Shown here: positions 19,553 to 31,059 of the stretch, piece by piece
Position numbering within the stretch: position 1 is the first letter of the stretch
Layout of the letters: each line of letters begins with the position of its first letter
Origin: Sweltsa coloradensis
Lineage: Eukaryota > Arthropoda > Insecta > Plecoptera > Chloroperlidae
Reading direction: 5' to 3'
Length of the DNA stretch: 64,000 nucleotides
Assembly (NCBI GenBank): GCA_024449915.1
Contig: JAMZAV010002037.1
Location: 1-64,000, forward strand
The notes under the pieces: generated by a model
Databases searched by the model: none
Told to the model about the DNA's origin: nothing
The model's input: only the letters and a program-made list of their open reading frames with translations
Program-made: the position numbers and the translations under genes

Positions 19553-19882
19553 CCTTGACAACCATTGCCTGAACCTGACATGCTGTCAGATGGGCTCTGT
19601 TGAGCAAGTGATTTCAATGGGATTTTTTTAAAGGGTTTTTGTGTAGATTTTGATATCAGAACATTTGTCATTGAATTCTCTAGCTGCACTATCGTTGGCA
19701 GGTGAGTGGAAGCTTGTTAAAAGTTTATATTTGTGTTTAAATATTTGAAATTTATGTAAATTTTTTATAACCAGGAAAAGTGTTTTGTTTATTGAATCAA
19801 GGCAAGACAAAGATGCACAGCTTGCTACAGGTGTATGGAAACAATAGTGCAGAAGATCAAGGTATCTTAAATTTCAAGGAAG

Positions 19883-21027
19883 TTGGGGAAAAGATGCACT
19901 GTATGTTTAAGTAATATATTAACAATGGATCCAGGATATCATAACGAAGCAATTCACAATGACCCTGGAACTATTATAGAACATGAGGTTGATGATAATG
20001 ATAACCTTAATCATACAAACAAACATCAACCATGGAGTAGAGAGGAATATAACGAATTACTTTGGTGCCATTTTTATGTGCAAGAAAAAACAGGGACAAT
20101 AAATTTGAAACAAACCTACCAACTTTGGCGGGAACGCAATCCTAATAAAAGACCAGAACTTAATGCCAATAAGCTAGCGAATCAAAGGAGATTCATTGAA
20201 AGGAAAAATAAAACTATCTGATTACGAGTTAAGTGTAATCAAACAAGATGTTAGAGTTGTGATTAATGGGGAACAGCCTCAACTCAGAAGGGAAGAACTG
20301 GACAATGACATTCCCGTACAAGCCTTTCCGGAACCCGCAATAGAAGAAATATACAATAGGCCACCAGATAGGGGTTATAGAGGGGAATTGCATGTCAATA
20401 AAACACAATCTAGAGCAAGTGCATTCCTGTTTGACTGAAGAAAGTACCATCTTAATGGACGAAATTATTTCTCAATGGATACGAATTCAAAATATTCCCA
20501 TAAACTCCCGTGAACGCCTCGCTAAAATAAGATTGAACAAAAAAGCAGAACAATTAATCTCAGATGCTAATGCTGTTTTAGACCGAATTATTGCTGAATC
20601 GCATCCAATAGACATAACAAGCCTTAATCATCTAGTTTATGGAACAGCCTCAGTCATTACAGACAAGCTTGTGAAAAAAGAACAATCAGTTTATAAAAAC
20701 AATCGTATTACACCAAAGTGGAAAATAAGAATACAAAAACAAATTGATTCATGGCGAAAAGACCTATCCTTGTTTTATGAAATAAGAACTAAAATTAATC
20801 TTTCGTATAAACTTACTGTAAAGAAACGGCAACTTTTTGAAAAGTATAGTATACACAAGTCCCAAGATGCGGTTCAAGTAGAAGAGCAATTGAAACAGAA
20901 GATCCAGGCAAAAGCTCAGAGAATAAGAAGATACACAAAAAGAACACTGCAGTTTAGACAAAATAAACTTTTTTCAGAAAATGGAAATAATTCTACAGAG
21001 AGCTTGGAAAAACAAACATTGAAATAA
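19883..21027 (+). pseudogene. N-terminal part of the R4/Dong-like protein (Myb-like and linker), frameshifted
   Basis: Three overlapping frames carry consecutive parts: 19883-20221 (or from ATG 19925), 20196-20438 and 20392-21027, so frame changes lie near 20200 and 20400. Recognisable parts: WSREEYNELLWCHFYVQEKT, then LKQTYQLWRERNPNKRPELN, a Myb/SANT-like helix pattern thought to bind the target DNA; then a proline-rich spacer (DIPVQAFPEPAIEEIYNRPP); then a helical basic region with ISQWIRIQNIPINSRERLAK and KLVKKEQSVYKNNRITPKWK, which precedes the RT in this group. Near 20985-21002 the frame shifts again before LGKTNIEIKKSPTKDEIETF, which leads into the RT frame. Initiation site uncertain. 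Confidence 0.75.
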
Positions 21028-22470
21028 AAAAATCACCAACAAAAGATGAAATAGAAACTTTTTGGAAATCAATCTGGGAAGATAACAAAAAGCATAATTC
21101 AGAAGCTAAATGGATTCAACATCAAGAATTGGATTGTGTTAATTCTCCGGATATGAATTGGGAAGAAATTACAATGTGTGATTTGTCTAAATCCCTTCGG
21201 AAAAGTGCTAGCTGGAAAGCACCAGGACCAGACAAATTATCCAACTTTTGGCTAAAACAACTGACATCCACTCATACTATTTTAGTAACTTTGCTCAATA
21301 ATGCTGTGGCTCATCCTGAAGACGCACCAGTATGGTTGACCACAGGTGTTACGTATTTGTTACCGAAGTCAGCACAAACTGAACAACCAAAAAATTATAG
21401 ACCTATCACATGTTTACCTACAATGTATAAAATCTTAACGTCAATAATAACTGAACGAATGCAAGTGTTTTTAGCTACAAATAATGTAATGCCATTAGAG
21501 CAAAAAGGTTGTTGTAGAAATACGTATGGAAGTAAGGATCATCTTCTGTTGAGTAAAGCTATAATGGAAAATTGTAAACAGAGACAGAAGAATCTTAGTG
21601 TAGGTTGGATTGATTACAAGAAAGCATTTGATAGTGTGCCACACAGTTGGATTTTAAAAGTATTGGAAATGTATAAGGTCAATCCAATTATTGTCAACTT
21701 CTGCAAAAATATGATGCTAAATTGGAATACAAGTATGAAAATAAGAACGGAAACTGAAGAAATCGCATCAAGTAATGTTCACATACAACGAGGAATATTT
21801 CAGGGTGATTAGTTATCGCCACTTCTATTTTGCATGAGCTTGTTTCCTTTGACAAAGTGCCTCAATGACGCAGGTTTGGGGTATGCATTATTGCCGAATG
21901 AAGACAAAGTCTCGCACCTTCTGTACATGGACGATTTGAAGTTATTCGCGAAAAATGACGATGAACTTAGTATCTTACTAAATATCGTCAAAACTTTCAG
22001 TGACGACATTTGTATGGAATTTGGAATCGAGAAGTGCAAGAAAGCGACATTCAAGAGAGGGAAGATTGTCGCAAGTGAAAACATCCAACTTGATGAGCAT
22101 ACCACTATTGAGGACATTGGTCAAGAATCAACTTATAAATATCTTGGAATAGAAGAAGGCAATGGTGTTCAGCATACAATGATGAAAGATAAATTGAGCA
22201 AAGAATACAAACGACGTCTAAGATTAATACTTGAAAGTGAATTGAACGGACGAAATAAAACTATTGCAATTGGTCAATTTGCTGTGCCAGTAATATCTTA
22301 TAGCTTTGGGATATTAGATTGGAGCATAGAAGAACTTAAGAGATTGGATCGAAAAACGAGAAAACTGTTGACAATGAACGGAATGCACCATCCACGAGCG
22401 GACGTCGAAAGACTGTATATCGCAAGGAAGAATGGAGGTCGAGGTATAACTCAACTAGAGGGGTCATACA
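21003..22470 (+). pseudogene. Reverse transcriptase domain of the R4/Dong-like LINE, one in-frame stop
   Basis: RT blocks in one frame: KAPGPDKLSNFWLKQL (about 21218-21265); NYRPITCLPTMYKILTSII (about 21393-21450); GWIDYKKAFDSVPHSWILKV, carrying the first catalytic Asp (about 21604-21665); RGIFQGD followed by a TAG at 21810-21812 where most relatives have Ser, then LSPLLFCMSL; the catalytic YMDD at 21924-21935 followed by LKLFAKNDDEL; FGIEKCKKATFKRGK; YKYLGIEEG; and the thumb YSFGILDWSIEELKRLDRKT. Target-primed reverse transcription is the role of the intact protein. The TAG in the QGD-S-LSP block and the frame change near 22460 break it. All three catalytic aspartates are still present in the DNA. 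Confidence 0.88.
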
Positions 22471-23533
22471 AACAGCAATGATTGGTTTGAGTTTATACAT
22501 AGAAGGAAAGGGAGATGACAAATTTATTAGAATGGTTCAAGAACATGAGTCCAGCAAAGCTATGAGAAAATCTGTCATTAAGTTAGGCAACAAGTTTCAA
22601 TCAGGTTTGCAACTAACCGATATTAATCAGATAAATGGGTCCATCACTAACAAGGTCAAGATAATCAAGAAGCAAATAAAGAACATTATCCAGAAAGATT
22701 TAATAAGTTGCTGGAAGTCTAAACCTTTGCATGGACAATATATTACACGCATGGAGCAACCACATATTGACCAAGATCAAACCAATAAGTGGCTGGGCAG
22801 AAGTAATCTCAAAGGTGAAACTGAAAGTCTTATTGTAGCTGCACAAGATCAAGCCTTAAGAACAAAAAGTTATGAAAAAAGAATTCTCAAACTCGACGTA
22901 GATGACAAGTGTCGTTTGTGTAAGCTTTATGAAGAAAGCGTAGAGCACATTATTTCTGGATGTCCGGTCTTAGCAAAAACGGAATACATTGATCGACATG
23001 ATAAAGTTGGGGCATATTTGCATTGGAACATTTGTAGAAGTTACAACATCGAAACTTCTGACAAATGGTACATGCATATACCAGAACAAGTAGTTGACAA
23101 TGGTAATGTGACCATATTGTGGAATGAGCTAATAATCACTGATAGAAAGGTTCTTCACAACAAACCAGACATTGTTGTTAAAAACAAAGCGACTCAAAAA
23201 TGTTTGATCATCGATGTAGCTATTCCATCAGACCGCAACATAGTCCTAAAGGAAGCAGAAAAACGCACAAGATATCGAGACCTTCAAATAGAAATTCAAC
23301 GAATGTGGAATGTCCGTTGTAAGATTGTTCCCATTATTATTGGAGCTTGTGGGACAATTGGAAGAAGTTTTGAAGAGAACCTCCAACATATCTCTGGCAA
23401 TCACTGGACTCCAGAGCTTCAAAAGGCAGCATTATTAGGAACCGCCCACATACTACGCAAAGTTTTAGTGAAAAAAAAATGTTTTTGTTATTTCTTGTAT
23501 GTATTGTATTTTGTTAATGCCATGTATATTTAA
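22465..23533 (+). CDS. C-terminal CCHC and restriction-like endonuclease segment of the R4/Dong-like LINE
   Basis: A 350-codon uninterrupted frame, reading from about ATG 22478, that in the intact element is continuous with the RT. It contains the CCHC motif CRLCKLYEESVEHIISGC (C-x2-C-x7-H-x4-C, about 22910-22963), then the restriction-like endonuclease: KPDIVVKN (about 23163-23187) and the CLIIDVAIPSD block (about 23200-23232) supply the PD..(D/E) nuclease residues, followed by a KEAEKRTRYRDLQIEIQRMW helix. In R2/R4 elements this domain nicks the target. ISGNHWTPELQKAALLGTAH near the end is also typical. The last ~15 residues are hydrophobic and probably not part of the conserved protein. 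No independent start or promoter is evident. Confidence 0.85.
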
Positions 23534-23550
23534 TTTTTATGTAATAGGGG

Positions 23551-23585
23551 TTTCACCTTAGAGATGTGGTTCATCTCTGGTGAAA
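23551..23585 (+). promoter_or_regulatory. 3' UTR stem-loop of the R4/Dong-like LINE
   Basis: TTTCACC (23551-23557) pairs with GGTGAAA (23579-23585), and AGAGATG (23560-23566) with CATCTCT (23572-23578), leaving a two-base TT bulge and a TGGTT loop. This is a 14-bp stem only ~45 bp before the element's end. In R2-type elements the 3' UTR RNA fold is what the RT recognises. I infer the same role here. Confidence 0.65.
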
Positions 23586-23630
23586 GTTCTTAAATACCCA
23601 TTATGTAATGTTCATATTGGTGAATAAAAG

Positions 23631-23763
<133 letters not shown>

Positions 23764-23769
23764 TACCAA

Positions 23770-26180
23770 GGGGTACTGATCACAATGTGTTCAATTAATA
23801 AATGTTTTTCAGCCAGAAAAACATTCTATTAATTACTTAATTTGTCAATGTCATTTCGAGCAGTTTCTAATTTTTAGAGAACGGGTTAGTTTGTTCACCA
23901 ATAGAGTGCAGTAGTCGTAAAAATGCGGGAAGCCCATCACAAAAAGTGTATAGATCTCGGTTTACAGCTATATTTTACGAAATGTGTCATTACCAGTAAT
24001 TATGTAATAATTTAGTTAGTATGTAAGTTGGTTAATGTTAATTATAAATGTATAAATGTCTTGCTAGAGTCAGCCCGGAAACCAGGCTGTATCTTGAGAA
24101 TTCTGGTGTATTTAAACAAAAAGGAACAGCAACCCCATTAGTTTAGCATTGCAATAAGGGTCATTTTAATTGAGCGGAAGCAGTTGAGTTTGCCGCGATC
24201 GCGTCTTCGCATCGACAGTGAGTTGCGATTTTTAGTTAGTTGCTGGCGAGGAGTTGGAAGGGAGAGTCGGGGAGATTTTCTTCCGGACGGGCGACTTAAC
24301 GTAAGTGGGGCCAAGGTGGTCTCCCACGTTTTGCGGGATAAAGTGAGTTTTATTCCAGTTATCAGGGCAGGAGTTCTGCCATCGCGAGTAGTAAAGTGTC
24401 GTGTGTGCTTTGAGATAATTTTCGTTGAAATCCGAGTTAGGGTTCTGGTTGAAATCCTTTGAGTCAAGTTTGAGCTTGAACGTACGTTTTGCGAAGCTAG
24501 GTAGCCAGGCAGTTGGCGTGCCCAAGGAACTGACGCCGTGCGAATAACTCGAATATTCTTGAGTAAAACGAGTGCAGGGTGCACACTTAGGGAGTGCTGA
24601 GACATTGCGAGTACAACGAGCTACGAATTATTTCGATACGCGTATTTTTGTGGATTTTAGAGACCTGATAGTCTTTTGGCGCAAAGTTAGCGTGGTCAGA
24701 CAACTGAGCTGGGAGAACAGTTGACTTTTAGCTGTGCGTGACACGTTGATTGTGAAGGCATTTGAGTTAATAGAGTCAGTGGCGAGAACATTACGAGTAA
24801 AGGCACCGAGATTGTTAGAACTTGGGAGTGGTACCTGAGGTACGCGCTTTGTTACTAAGGAGTGTCCGCACGAGGCCAGAGCGTCCACGGGACTCAATCT
24901 CACGCATATAGTAAGCGCCGGTGACGTTAGCGATCGCTTCAGATCGAAACTAGTAAACTGCGAGTTGCACACGAGACGAGAGACAGATCGTGTTACTGAG
25001 TGAAAATAATTAACTGTTTGTGCGAGCGATATGGGCCGAGTTACGTCATATCGAAGCTGATAACTCCACGCGTTGTCCGAGTAACGATTGGACCGTCGTA
25101 TGTGACACGGTAAAAACATTCCGAACAAAGTGGGGACCGTTATACCAGCGGAACGTTTGCAGTACAGAGAGCAGGACAGTTCGTGTATTTTCTACGTTGG
25201 TAATCTCGTTAGATTAGAGGGCTTCACATCGTGGATGGAACCAGAGCATATCTCCAGTGTTGACCCTATCAAGCTTATGAGCATCTGAGATTCTGCCCTA
25301 TCCCAAATACCATTGTCGGCCGCTGGCAGGTCTACTCATTCCTTGACACTTAGAGGGGCAATGCTGTTTCTTCATCTACGATGAGTATCTTAATTGATCC
25401 ATTGATCAAACTTCTACTATTCTAATAATTTGTCATTCATATTTTAATCTTGTGTTCAAACAATATCACTTTAGTAATTAATTAGATTTGATCAGAATTA
25501 GGTAGGCTGGTTACTTGTGATAAATTTACTGTTCATTTTACAATATAACTAATAATGAACGCTTTATAAGCATCTTTTGTTACAGTAGTAACAAACACCT
25601 GCACATCCTAGCACTTATCATACCAGTGTTATAAAATCATCTACCTATATACTGTGACCTTCCTTTATCATTTATAAATAACCTTCTTCAAACAGTTTCA
25701 AGAATTATCATTACAGTAACAAAAAAGCAATGAAAGTGACCCAAAATAACATCCATATTTCTAAATAAGTATCTGTTTTCTACTATTCTGTATTTCTGAA
25801 CACATTCTTGAATTAACGATAAAATTAATTTAGATAATAACCAATTTAGTGTTTAATTAATTAAGTTTTCCAGTATAAATCTTTCCAATGTGCTCGACTG
25901 TAAGCTAGACCGTGGCAATTTTATTCCTTTTATTCAATCAGTCATCCTAGACTTTTTGACATTGATTCTTTCAAAACAAATTTCTGACGCGAGAATTTGA
26001 ATTTCTTTAAAAAAGAATTTAATCCTACTTTTATTAGGGCTTAACCCTCCGTTTTTCCACATATGGCTCAACAACGTGGGGCTTTATTAGTGCTTAACCC
26101 TCCGTTTTTCCACAGTACAGAAAACATTTATCGGCCTATACACCCAACATAGAATGATGATACAGAACCCGTTGAAATAG
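23770..26180. other. Unexplained segment, GC-richer core 24165-25260, no supported gene
   Basis: 24165-25260 is clearly less AT-rich and richer in CG than its surroundings (for example GCCGCGATCGCGTC, ACGTTAGCGATCGC). It has a TATAAATGTATAAATG run just upstream at about 24042-24057. Two minus-strand open frames (24138-24605, 24628-25128) have Ser/Thr/Arg/Leu-biased low-information composition and no domain. The layout could be an LTR plus leader or an unrecognised promoter-containing element. I found no matching second LTR. 25260-26180 is AT-rich with a short direct repeat CTTAACCCTCCGTTTTTCCA at about 26041-26060 and 26093-26112. Confidence 0.45.
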
Positions 26181-26289
26181 ATTTTTTTTTATTATTAAAA
26201 ACGCGTTAACCGTTAGGTCATTGTGACATTACACTCTACCTACCCTTATAATTATTATATAATATTGTCAACTTTTGTTTGTTTAAGTC

Positions 26290-26590
26290 AGTATAAATCA
26301 TAAATATTCAAATCTGTTCTTATAAATGTTTGAATTACGCCGCGCATCTAGTGGTTCCGGGAAGTGCTACTCCCAGTGGCAGTTTACGTAAACACTACAA
26401 ATTATCGAAAGTCGAACTTTTCAATCGATAATTTACCCATGATAACAAACAGTACGCTACGCTTTTAACATACGCAGCTTGTGACTTTGCTGTGACTTTG
26501 CTTCACACGCCTCGCCTTGGACATATTATCGCGACGATACTATAATCTTTGACACTTTGAACTGTAACGTATAGTTCGCATGGTTCGCGT
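26290..26590 (+). repeat. Repeat F, forward copy
   Basis: Includes TGTTTGAATTACGCCGCGCA, GTGCTACTCCCAGTGGCAGT, AAACACTACAAATTATCGA, GTCGAACTTTTCAATC and CGCGACGATACTATAATCTT. The same order appears as the reverse complement at 31060-31325. A tiny repeat A head (GCGTTAACCGTTAGGTCATT) precedes it at 26202-26222. Non-coding. Confidence 0.75.
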
Positions 26591-26702
26591 TGGGCAACGC
26601 CAGCGATTTCTGTCACGTACGCTTAGCTCGAGACGTCACCACCAACGATGATAAACAAACGTCAGCTTTTCCAACACGTGCGCCGAGCTCTAAACGTCAG
26701 CG

Positions 26703-27330
26703 ACGACGGCGTGAGAAACTAGGGCGCTTCAACCGGTTAGGTCATATTGCGCCGTCTTTGATACTGACTTTGATATTGTAAGTTAATGAAATGAGTTTAC
26801 GGTGTGTTTGATGATTGTTTTCTAAGTTTATTAAAGAAAAGAGAACTATAGGGACAATGGAAATAGCACAGATTTTAGTTTTTTTCTTAGATTTATAAGT
26901 TTATGGGTTCGTCAGCCGTTATGTCATAGTGGCGCTACTCTAGCCAATTGGATATGGGGAGGAGGGAGCAAGCCACTGGTAGAGGGTGGAAAGGGGGGTT
27001 CTCACGTCGCGGTCGTCATCGTCTTTGTCATCGTTCGAGGTATTTGTCGAACGACGAACGACGTGAGAAACTAGGGCGCTTCAACCGATTAGGTCATATT
27101 GCGCCACCTGTGAGTCAAAGTTGCCGAGATGAGTTAATCCTGGTATGTTTGATGATGATTAGATTGTTTTCTAAGTGTATAAATAACAAAATAAATTGAT
27201 GATAATGATGATGAAAGTAATAGCAAAATAAAAGTTATGTATGTGAATGGAAATTTAGAAAAAGAAGAAAAAAATTTAATGTGTAAGACGTGAATTAAAT
27301 TTTGTTAAATAGATTACTATGGATGAGAAA
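26703..27330 (+). repeat. Repeats B (26703-26890), A (26895-27030), B (27055-27330)
   Basis: Two B copies (both CGTGAGAAACTAGGGCGCTT) flank a short A copy (TTCGTCAGCCGTTATGTCAT, GGATATGGGGAGGAGGGAG, TTCTCACGTCGCGGTCGTC). The second B copy is long and includes ATAAATTGATGATAATGATG, AATAGCAAAATAAAAGTTAT, GTGAATTAAATTTTGTTAAA and GATTACTATGGATGAGAAAT. It shows the full ~270-bp extent of B. Confidence 0.8.
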
Positions 27331-27764
27331 TTTAGAAAGTTTAGAAATTAGAAATTTAGGTTGTGTCACTTTCTGAAGAGTATACGAAACATCGATATTC
27401 ATCTTGGAGCATACTAGAGATCGTACACCCAACGAAGTATTACTGAGAACTTTCAATAAGTTACATTGATTTTCAACATGCATCTTTTGCGTAACTCAAC
27501 AACGTGTTTCCAATTCATCTTTTTGTCTAATTCTATGCAAAGAAGACGGGCTTTTTCCTAAAATTGAAATTCTATATTGTTAAACGAGAGTTGAATAAGA
27601 AAAGTTTAAACTCCATAAAAATATCATTGTTGGTGGAGGCGCCGGGTACTCCATTCTTGATTCATTATTTCTTTGCTATATATCGATTTAATATTACGGA
27701 GTTAGGTATATTGTTATGATAACTTTTTTAGGTATAGCAAACGTGACGGTGATTTTTTTGTTCA

Positions 27765-28000
27765 TTTGGATTTAGGACGCGTCAACCGTTAAGTCATAAT
27801 GCACCACTCTAGCCTAGGGGATACGGGGAAGTAGTGCACATGCTGGTCTGAACTAGCCACGGGTAAGGGTAGAAAAGTAAAGGTAAAGGTTCTCATGTCG
27901 CGGTCGTCATCGTCTTTGTCATCGTTCGTATGTCATGGTCGTCGTCGTCGTCGGGGAGGTCTTCAGGAAAAGGGGGCAAGGTCATTTATACGTAGTTCTA
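27765..28000 (+). repeat. Repeat A, 5' two-thirds
   Basis: TCATTTGGATTTAGGACGCG, GTTAAGTCATAATGCACCAC, GCTGGTCTGAACTAGCCACG, CGCGGTCGTCATCGTCTTTG, GTCGTCGTCGTCGGGGAGG, cut off after AAGGGGGCAAGGTC. The interval 27330-27765 shows no gene. Confidence 0.8.
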
Positions 28001-28239
28001 GTGTTGTGTGTTAGCAAGAATAGGGAAGTCTCATGAGAAAACGATATTGACAATCTAGTTTATTGAACAGAAAAAACATTCATTTGAAACAGTCACTACA
28101 GAAAGTTCGGGTAATTTAATTCATTATTGTGACCTCTTTTGTGAACGTGGTTTAACGTTGTCTCTGCCGTTTGAATGAATTCAACGCATGATAAATAAAC
28201 TAAATAAATAAGTTCGTATTTTATAGGTACCCACCCTTT

Positions 28240-28520
28240 CAGTCAGAGAACTGATCTTAAATAGGGAACCATTATATTTAAAGAATACCAAGCCGACCTT
28301 GTAGGCGCCGACACCATTGACGAGCGAACAATGATTAACCAGAGACCGGCATATTTAAGAAGAAAACACCGATCTATAAAGCTGGACACGATTCCACCCA
28401 CGTACAGCAACAGAATCAATAAGGCTGATTTGGAATAACCTTTGAATGAATATAATGTGCCTCGTTGTTTGGGATGGCTCCTTAAGGAACTGTCGTAGTA
28501 CCAACAAGTTTTCATTCATT
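28240..28520 (-). mobile_element. SINE family E, inverse copy
   Basis: The reverse complement gives AACGAGGCACATTATATTCA, TTCCAAATCAGCCTTATTGA, TTCGCTCGTCAATGGTGTCG and GCGCCTACAAGGTCGGCTTG, in the same order as the forward copy at 38455-38600. The tRNA-like head is missing. The minus-strand open frame here (28243-28515) is the SINE read through. Confidence 0.75.
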
Positions 28521-28522
28521 CG

Positions 28523-28955
28523 TCTGAGAAACAAGGGCACTTCAACCGGTTAGGTCATATACGCCACCTGTGATACTGTTAGTTAATGAGATGAGTTTAT
28601 GGTGTGCTTCATGATTATATTGCTTTGTAAGTTTATTAAAGAGAATGTATGTGAAAAGCACGTCTTGGACGATCATCTGGCCTTTAAAACATATTGTTTT
28701 ATTTTTGCCACGAGTTTCATTGTGATACCATATTGTTAACAGCCTTTACATAAAAATAAAAACAAATAGTATAATAATAAAGCCGTTTTAGTCAATATTT
28801 TTGTAAATATGGATTTAAGGCCGCGTCAATTGTGAGGTCATAATGCGCCCTCTAGCCTAGAGAATGTGGGGAGAACAGACCCATGCTGTCACGTGTAGGG
28901 GGAAGGGAGGGGGAATGGGGGGGGGGGGTTCTCACGTCGTGGTCGTCATCCTTTT
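28523..28955 (+). repeat. Repeat B (28523-28660) + repeat A 5' part (28800-28955)
   Basis: B: GTCTGAGAAACAAGGGCACT, AACCGGTTAGGTCATATACG, CACCTGTGATACTGTTAGTT. A: GGATTTAAGGCCGCGTCAAT, GTGAGGTCATAATGCGCCCT, a G run, then TTCTCACGTCGTGGTCGTC. The segment 28955-29450 is AT-rich with short open frames (for example 28864-29211, 29124-29381) that carry no known domain. Confidence 0.7.
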
Positions 28956-29454
28956 TTATATTGTAAGGATTTTCATAAATGCCATTTTGTGTATCGGAAA
29001 TAATTACAAAATGTATGGAACGGCACCTCCACCATTATCCAAAATATTCTTTTGCGAGGAGAAAACGGTCTACATTTTTTTACTGTGTATATCCTATAGA
29101 CAAGAAAAATTTTCGGTAATTTATTGTGCCCAATTAGGGTTGATTCATTTTCGTTATCAGTGCCTTCGAGTTTGGGAGGGATCAATGTATTTTTACAAGT
29201 TTTTTTTATGAGTTGGATCTCAAAAGTTTTTTTAATTCGATTTTTAAATTATTATAAACATTTCATTATTTTATTAAAATTCTCTTGTAATATTTTAATT
29301 GGTATTTCTAATCGAAAATACAAAAATTTAAAATTACCTTTGTTTCCAATACACAATGCTATAATATTGTACACATTGTAAATTCTAATAATTGTCAAAT
29401 TTAAAAGTAACTGATTGAATTTGTATAGTCTTTCGAGTTAAGTTTATTTAAACT

Positions 29455-30005
29455 AAGGCGCGTCATCCGTTCTGCATATTGCGACTTCTAGACTATAAAT
29501 TATATGGGGAGGGTGGGGGCCATGCTGGTCAGACCAAGCCACGAGTCTGTATACTCCTTAGTCAAGGCCGGGTCCCTAATCTGAAGACCCACCCCCACCA
29601 TTGCAGCTAGCCGGCCACCCACCTCTACAGAGGTTATGCTGCAACTTACACCGTAGCCCACCAGGACTTGTATACGACTACGTGAGAAACTAGGACGCGT
29701 CAACCAGGTGGGTCATATTGCGCCTCATGTGATGTTGAAAGTTAAACATATAATTTGTTTTTTGTGTGTTATGTTGTTTTCTCATTTAGAAATAAAGAAA
29801 TAAAGAGCTGTAAGTTATGACAAAATAAGTAAATTAATTAATTGTCCCCGCACGCGCGATTATCAAACATATATTCGCCAGGAGTAGCTCACTTTAACGT
29901 AGCTGTTATCGCATTGGATTTATTAATTGATTAATCGCCATTAATCGCCTGTTACGATTAACAGTCATCGTCTAGGCCAATTCTACCCCGGGCCCAGACG
30001 GGTGT
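29455..30005 (+). repeat. A 5' scrap, B (29683-29815), A 3' end (29920-30005)
   Basis: GGCGCGTCATCCGTTCTGCA begins a short A piece that ends after CATGCTGGTCAGACCAAGCC. B: ACGTGAGAAACTAGGACGCG, CAACCAGGTGGGTCATATTG. The A 3' end alone follows: AATCGCCTGTTACGATTAAC, AATTCTACCCCGGGCCCAGA. Between A and B, 29545-29680 is an unidentified GC-richer piece. Confidence 0.65.
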
Positions 30006-30249
30006 TATCCCATGAGTGAGTCCAGCTTCTAACGTAAGTCTCGCTGTGAAGCTGGGTCGTACCAACGAGAGAGTACCTCCTCTCCCTCATTGGCTGATAC
30101 ATATCGACGTGCATTCACTTGTCCGTGTAGCATGTACGCCTCATTAGTATAGAGTGCATCGCTTCAAGGTGTATTTATTAATCTCTCTTGATACGTTAAC
30201 TTGTGAAACTTACATGTAATTATAATCAGGTTCAAAGAAAACTATGACT

Positions 30250-30855
30250 TTAATGAGAAACTAGGGCGTTTCAACCGGTTACGTTATATTGCGCCGCCTA
30301 TGATACTGAAAGTTTATGAAATTAGTTTGAGGTGTGATTCTTTATTATATTGTTTTCCTTGTTTTATAAAAGAAAAAAAGAATGATGAAGATTTTCGTGA
30401 TAGTTAAATAAACATTATTTAATTAAATATAAAAAAAATATTGTTTTGATTTGAAGCAGATTTTATTAAATAAATTACTTCCAATGAGAAATTTAAAAAG
30501 TGCGTTCTACTTTTTATTAATTGATTTTCTGCATGTTGTTTCGAAAAACATTTGGCCTTGTGGGTTTAAGTAATTTTTTGGTTTATTTGGATTAAGGATG
30601 CGTCAACCGTTTGGTCATAATGCACCACTCTAGCCTAAGGGATATGGTGAGAAGGGGCTAATGCTGGCCAGAAGCAGCCACAGGTTGGGGGAGGAATGGG
30701 GGTTCTCACATCGTGATCATAGTTTTGTCATCGCTCTTGTTGTCATTGTCGTAGTCGTCGGGGAGGTCATTATGGGTATAGATACAGGTCCCCGACAACG
30801 ACTGACAGAGTTTGCCTCTAGTTTAGGAAAGTTATTATATTCTCCTACTGAAACC
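30250..30855 (+). repeat. Composite repeat B (30250-30500) + repeat A (30580-30855)
   Basis: B: AATGAGAAACTAGGGCGTTT, AACCGGTTACGTTATATTGC. A: TTTATTTGGATTAAGGATGC, GTCATAATGCACCACTCTAG, CACATCGTGATCATAG tract, GACTGACAGAGTTTGCC, truncated after TTAGGAAAGTTATTATATTC. 30855-31060 has no recognised feature. Confidence 0.75.
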
Positions 30856-31059
30856 CACCAGTCAATTAAAGCCCCTAGTTGGACTACAGTTGAAGCCTAC
30901 CGCTCCGATACCTCTGTTGGACAGCGTCACTGGGACACCCCCACCCCCCACGAAATACAAGGTTACCAATCAAAAACAATTAACTTACTTTGCCATTGTC
31001 TAGCTGCAGTCGTAGAGTAAGAGACTCTGTGTTTAAATTCAATTCATTCTAAAGTAGGA

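Larger units (their letters stand above)
19553..23630 (+). mobile_element. R4/Dong-like non-LTR retrotransposon, near full length, inserted in (TAA)n
   Basis: A ~4.1-kb LINE lies between two (TAA)n tracts of the same orientation. It encodes, in order, an N-terminal WSREEYNELLW Myb-like region (about 20030), a long basic linker, an RT, a CCHC motif and a restriction-like endonuclease. This single-ORF layout with a C-terminal endonuclease is that of the R2/R4 group, and insertion into TAA repeats is the known habit of Dong elements in the R4 clade. It has a defined 3' UTR hairpin and ends GTGAATAAAAGAAATAATAA. At least four frame changes and one in-frame stop make it inactive. Confidence 0.82.

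Noticed and set aside
19366..19689. 107-residue minus-strand frame with a long Ile/Leu run, and the poly-Asn frame at 23608-23832 (+)
   Set aside because: Both are translations of TAA microsatellites. No conserved flanking domain.
24138..25128. Two minus-strand frames of 155 and 166 residues in a row
   Set aside because: Ser/Thr/Arg/Leu-biased composition, no motif, not in a shared frame. More likely by-products of a stop-poor GC-rich stretch.
24042..25260. LTR retrotransposon
   Set aside because: No second LTR, no gag-pol domain and no convincing primer-binding site within the window.
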